A stretch of DNA of 64,000 nucleotides from Rhizophagus clarus (Eukaryota; Glomeromycota; Glomeromycetes; Glomerales; Glomeraceae), in NCBI GenBank assembly GCA_015698045.1, contig BLAL01000215.1, positions 1,798,001 to 1,862,000 on the forward strand, in the 5' to 3' direction. The position numbers and the translations under genes were made by a program. The notes under the pieces are model-generated. The model saw only the letters and a list, made by a program, of their open reading frames with translations. It did not search any database and had not been told where the DNA came from. Positions within the stretch are counted from its first letter, which is position 1. Each line of letters starts with the position of its first letter. Positions 60,470 to 64,000 of the stretch are shown here, one piece after another.

Positions 60470-61246
60470 ATGCAGGTAAATTGTAAATATATATTTTTGC
60501 AAGCTTCTGATGTTTATGAAAATAAATCTCTTACCTTCTAAGAATTTTTTCGCTCTCAAAGATCATTGAAAAGAGAAATGCACAGCTTTCGAACTATGAA
60601 GTATTGGCCCTTCTTCGTGAATTGGATGAAAAACAAAAAGAAATGGTTCGAATTAACACACAAATCAAATTTGCAGAAAATCTAAAGACCATTCAGTTTG
60701 AGGTAAAAAGTAACTTTAATTATTTGCTTAAACTTTATTTAAAGTTATAAATCCAGTTTCACCGACTCAACAAATTGAACAGTGCCCTATTTTCTATTCA
60801 TAAATTTCAGGTTATACAAAATCTAACATCATCGCACTCACCAGCGAAAACCCAAACACCTGAACAAATTGAGTCAATTTTATCTGAACTCAAGAAGTAT
60901 AATTTAACTAAATCCGAAAAATTGCAAATTATCAACTTGAGACCACAGAGTATTGCTGAACTAGAATTGGTAATTGGATTCTTTAATAGCTGTTATTTTT
61001 TTTAGACTTCCTGCTTACTAAGATCTTTGGGGAATTAAGATTATAGAAGATTGTGAAGATCGATTCTCGATAGAAACACTTCGGGAAATGATTTATATGA
61101 TTGGTATTAACCTACCAATCCCAGGCAAGGTTGTACGTCGCTTAGAAAGTGGTAATGAACCCACGGAGGAGGATGAAGTCTTGACATTTATTCACTATGA
61201 GACAGATCCAAAAAAAAGAAATATTTTGTCCGAGAATATTCATTAA
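60470..61246 (+). CDS. RPC17: RNA polymerase III subunit RPC9 (Rpc17/CRCP)
   Basis: RPC9/Rpc17 pairs with Rpc25 to form the Pol III stalk that contacts TFIIIB during initiation. Exons: 60,470-60,475, 60,562-60,702, 60,811-60,969 and 61,040-61,246; all introns are phase 0 GT-AG (70-108 bp). The 170-residue product is close to family length (about 150-160). It starts MQIIEKRNAQLSNYEVLALL, matching the conserved N-terminal ANAALLSNYEV region. The HRDC-like region has LSELKKYNLTKSEKLQIINL and RPQSIAELELIIEDCEDRFS. The acidic tail reads NEPTEEDEVLTF. Exon 1 encodes only two codons (ATG CAG), which is why a simple frame search misses the start. The last intron's acceptor is ATTAAG/ATT, chosen for frame. 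Confidence 0.88.
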
Positions 61247-61609
61247 TAATTCAAATTAATTAGTGATTGACGTAATCTTTACAAGCAATTTTAAACAAAT
61301 GTGGCCAGTTCCGCCACAATATCTGCTCATTTATGTTTCCCAGAACCAAGTACATTTTAATTCGGAAATTCAATTACAACAAATCCTCTTTTTCACGGCT
61401 TATATAATAGGGTTTCGTATATTGGATATTAGTTTTTAATGATATTTTCGATTCTTTGGACTTTTTGGACTTTTTGGCGGGAAGAATTTATTTAGTATTT
61501 ACATTATTACTATTGGTTGACAATTTTATTATTTGCTAATGTATAAAATGACGATGACATTTAGTTAGATATAAACATCGATTTATTGTTATCATCACTT
61601 ACTAAAATT
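61247..61609. other. Convergent 3' intergenic region
   Basis: 363 bp separate the RPC9 stop from the glutamine-synthetase-like stop on the other strand. It contains a duplicated TTTGGACTTTTTGGACTTTT at about 61,455, and no gene. Confidence 0.5.
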
Positions 61610-63652
61610 TTAAACAGTTTCAAAATAACGTTTGATCTCCCAATTAGTAACGTTTGTTTCCCATAGTTTCCATTCATGTAATCTAGTTTTACCAAAATGA
61701 TCAACGAATCTATCACCCAATACTCTCCTAGCTATAGAATCTTTAGCCATCATTGCAAGAGTAGCTTCTTGTAAATTCTTAGCTAAGCGTTTTTCTTGAT
61801 GTTGAGTTAATAGATTCATTTTTTCTTCTGGGGTAATAATTGCTTTATTTGTTATATGCGATAAAGGTGGCATTAGTATTGGTAACTTATTTTCAATTCC
61901 GTATAATCCACATGCTAAAGTAGCTGAAATTGCAAAATATGGATTAATATCAGCACCTGAAACTCTCATTTCTAATCTAGTTGCTGATGCCGATGACGTT
62001 GGTGGGGAAATTACTCTTATAGCTGCAGTTCGATTTTCAAGACCCCATGAAACATTTATAGGTGCCCAATAATTTTCCACTAATCTTTTATAACTGTTAA
62101 CAGTTGGTGCTAATAGGGGCATAATACTTGGTAATCCGTCAATAATACCCGCCAAAAAATGTTTCATAGTATCGCTCATAAATTTAGTGTCTTTCCATTC
62201 ATTTGGATTACTTGATCCATTTTCTGCAAATGGATTTTTAAATTCAACATCACTATCTTTCTTAACAAAGACATTTTCTCCAGTTTCTATGCTTTTAAGA
62301 GAAAAATGCAGATGCCCTGAACATCCTGGCAAGTCAGCATGTGGTTTGGCCATAAAACATGACATAACTCCATGCCGGAGAATACCAATTTGTTTAATAC
62401 CCAATTTAAACAGCGTAGCAGAATCCGCCATGTCCATCGCTGGTGAATATGCAAGCGCAGCTTCATATACACCAGGACCTATTTAATAGATTTTAATTTT
62501 AAATTCAAACTTATCTGTTTATCAATAGCGTTTGTTCAAAGTCAATAACGGACCTGTTTCTGTGTGCAATCCTTCCAAATTTACATTGAATGATTTCAAC
62601 TCATCAAATATATCATAAAAGAAGTTTTGATTTGAAGTTGGTCGAAGCAAAGCTAAAAAATCATAAATAAAATAAGAAAAAGAAAACTTGTATCAAGTGG
62701 AAGGTATTGTTCGAATGGATTGCTTACAATAACCGAACATTCCTTGCGTAAGTGGATCTGGCGAATTATATTGTTTTGCAGCCATTGTTTCGGGAGTTTC
62801 TATTGTACAGCAACAATAATTACAATATCATATCATAATTCATAATAGAATCAAAAATGAAAAAAGATGTAATGTTTTATAATCGCGTTATTACAATATT
62901 GGTTGTACAGTTAGTTATACCTTTGAAACTGAAAAACTCGAATTCTGCGCCACACATCGGTTTTAATCCTGAGAGAATTCGAGTTAATATATATGTCTAA
63001 TTGTCTAATTCGTCGAAAATACTAAAAGTTTACCTAATGCTTCGTATTTTTTTAAAATATTTTTCAAAAGACTTCTTGGGCATACGTAAAGTGGTTCTTT
63101 TGTTATGGGATCATAAAAAGACAACAGAAAAAATGGAATATTATCCTCCCATGGTATACGACGATAAGTGGATATGTCGACCTTGGCAATAATATCGGCG
63201 TAGCCTAATCGAAAAAAGTTCATTCAATGTAAAAATTTAAAGCGAGAAAGCTTTTAATTAGTACCATTATCGCAGTTTGATATCTCGAGTTCTTCCGTAT
63301 ATGTCTTATCATGCATATCCCATCCGAAAATTACGCTACAAAATCCTATATGATCAAATATGTTAATTGGAATTTCATGATGAATTTACTTGAATTATAA
63401 CATCTTAAATACATGCCGAATCCATTTTCTAAAGTAGATAAGAATTTACTCTTCACAAGAATTTTTCCACGAAGAATTCCGTCAACATCCACACCTAATT
63501 TCAAGAAATTAGTAGAGTATATGATAACGTTATATTTTACTTTTATATAATAGTTTTAACTTTTTACCAGCTACTTTTACACGGTGGTCATTTTCCAAAA
63601 GTTTTTTAACCTCCTCAATATTCTGAGGAATTTTTTCGATTATGTTACTCAT
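61610..63652 (-). CDS. FluG-type glutamine-synthetase-like enzyme
   Basis: Class I-like glutamine synthetase fold, 500 residues from eight exons read leftwards: 63,568-63,652, 63,417-63,494, 63,265-63,345, 63,034-63,204, 62,921-62,968, 62,728-62,799, 62,554-62,652 and 61,610-62,478. All seven introns are phase 1. The N-terminal beta-grasp part has VAGVDVDGILRGKILVKSKF and NGFGFCSVIFGWDMHD. The catalytic part has MCGAEFEFFSF (metal-binding glutamates), GPGVYEAAL, CSGHLHFSL (the usual SGxHxH region), NRTAAIRV (substrate arginine) and RLEMRVSGADINPYFAISA. The set resembles the C-terminal domain of fungal FluG, lengsin and bacterial gamma-glutamyl-polyamine ligases more than the GSII used for bulk ammonia assimilation, so a gamma-glutamyl ligase role is likely. 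The substrate cannot be read from sequence. The intron at 63,346-63,416 appears to start GC rather than GT. Confidence 0.9.
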
Positions 63653-63888
63653 TTTATGAAGAATTTAACAAGAGAAACTTTAATTGATTTTCGATAATTA
63701 TTAAATAAGGAATTTTTTATTTCTTGTGTTATAATTCCTTTTATGGAATAGGGCCCGATTAAAAAATTCTCACACTTTATCACCAAAAATTGATATTGTG
63801 AGAAGATCTTTATTTTGTGTTATACACAGGATATATAAATATGGTATCGAAAATTTAAAAATTACCAAATTCTGTCTCCGAAATTGAT
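63653..63888. promoter_or_regulatory. Divergent promoter region
   Basis: 236 bp separate the start codons of two divergent genes. A TATATAAATA at about 63,832 precedes the rightward gene by about 50 bp. No clear TATA is seen for the leftward gene. Confidence 0.45.
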
Positions 63889-64000
63889 ATGGCCAATACT
63901 AGTTCTTCGGCTACAATTACAGCAGCAGCTGTTAACTTTAAAGCCACTACCAGACAACCACATATATCTTCGACTACGATTGTAGAAAGCGGTTATTGTG
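63889..64000 (+). CDS. 5' end of an unidentified gene, cut by the window edge
   Basis: ATG 63,889 opens a frame to the window end: MANTSSSATITAAAVNFKAT then TRQPHISSTTIVESGYC. A Ser/Thr/Ala-rich start precedes a more ordered segment. It is divergent from the FluG-type gene and shares its promoter region. No family can be named from 37 codons. Confidence 0.5.
   Translation, partial: MANTSSSATITAAAVNFKATTRQPHISSTTIVESGYC

Noticed and set aside
62187..62486. Plus-strand frame over the FluG-type gene
   Set aside because: Antisense shadow of the conserved glutamine-synthetase-like exon.

Overview
The window looks like a nuclear contig from an AT-rich fungus. Its genes carry many short spliceosomal introns of about 60-160 bp, the non-coding DNA is extremely AT-rich, and it is crowded with hAT, CACTA, Mutator-like, PIF/Harbinger-like, Tc1/mariner-like and LINE remains. 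Gene content and repeat style fit an arbuscular mycorrhizal fungus (Glomeromycotina, Rhizophagus-like). This is inference from sequence feel, not from a database search.

Layout. (1) 1-25,100: no host gene seen. Two arms of a large inverted repeat (about 1-2,420 and 18,040-20,720) are built from 110-130 bp units that each look like a tiny exon between splice sites. Between them lies a stack of transposon insertions with readable target-site duplications: a 1.4 kb AGGATCC element; a PIF-like shell containing a CACTA relic, which contains a 4.7 kb hAT element; a small hAT element; and a MITE carrying another hAT element filled with an 81-bp palindromic tandem repeat. (2) 26,177-32,045: three host genes on the + strand: a short kinesin-5, PEX11, and a WDR5/Swd3-type WD40 protein. 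(3) 32,046-46,900: MITEs, another micro-exon array, a dead LINE split by a 1.15 kb fold-back mariner-type MITE, a 57-bp tandem array, and a broken multi-exon gene of unknown function. (4) 46,943-59,940: a Mutator-like element whose transposase gene was split by a poly(A)-tailed retro-insertion, itself hit by a CACTA element with two gene sets, a small MITE and a hAT-type MITE. (5) 60,470-64,000: host genes again: RNA polymerase III subunit RPC9/RPC17 (+), a FluG-type glutamine-synthetase-like enzyme (-), and the start of an unidentified gene (+).

The host genes are housekeeping genes for mitotic spindle, peroxisome division, chromatin methylation, Pol III transcription and nitrogen/polyamine metabolism. 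They do not form one pathway. TCACGTGA palindromes lie about 100-140 bp upstream of PEX11 and of the WD40 gene. Transposon genes are broken, and the nonsense codons read closely are explainable by C:G to T:A changes, while the host genes are largely intact.

The two most interesting signals are (a) a candidate U12-type AT-AC intron in the kinesin gene, with near-consensus donor, branch site and spacing, and (b) several sequence-unrelated tandem arrays sharing one architecture: T-rich tract plus AG, a 15-70 nt exon-like block, then a GTAAG/GTGAG/GCAAG-like donor, repeated many times on one strand.
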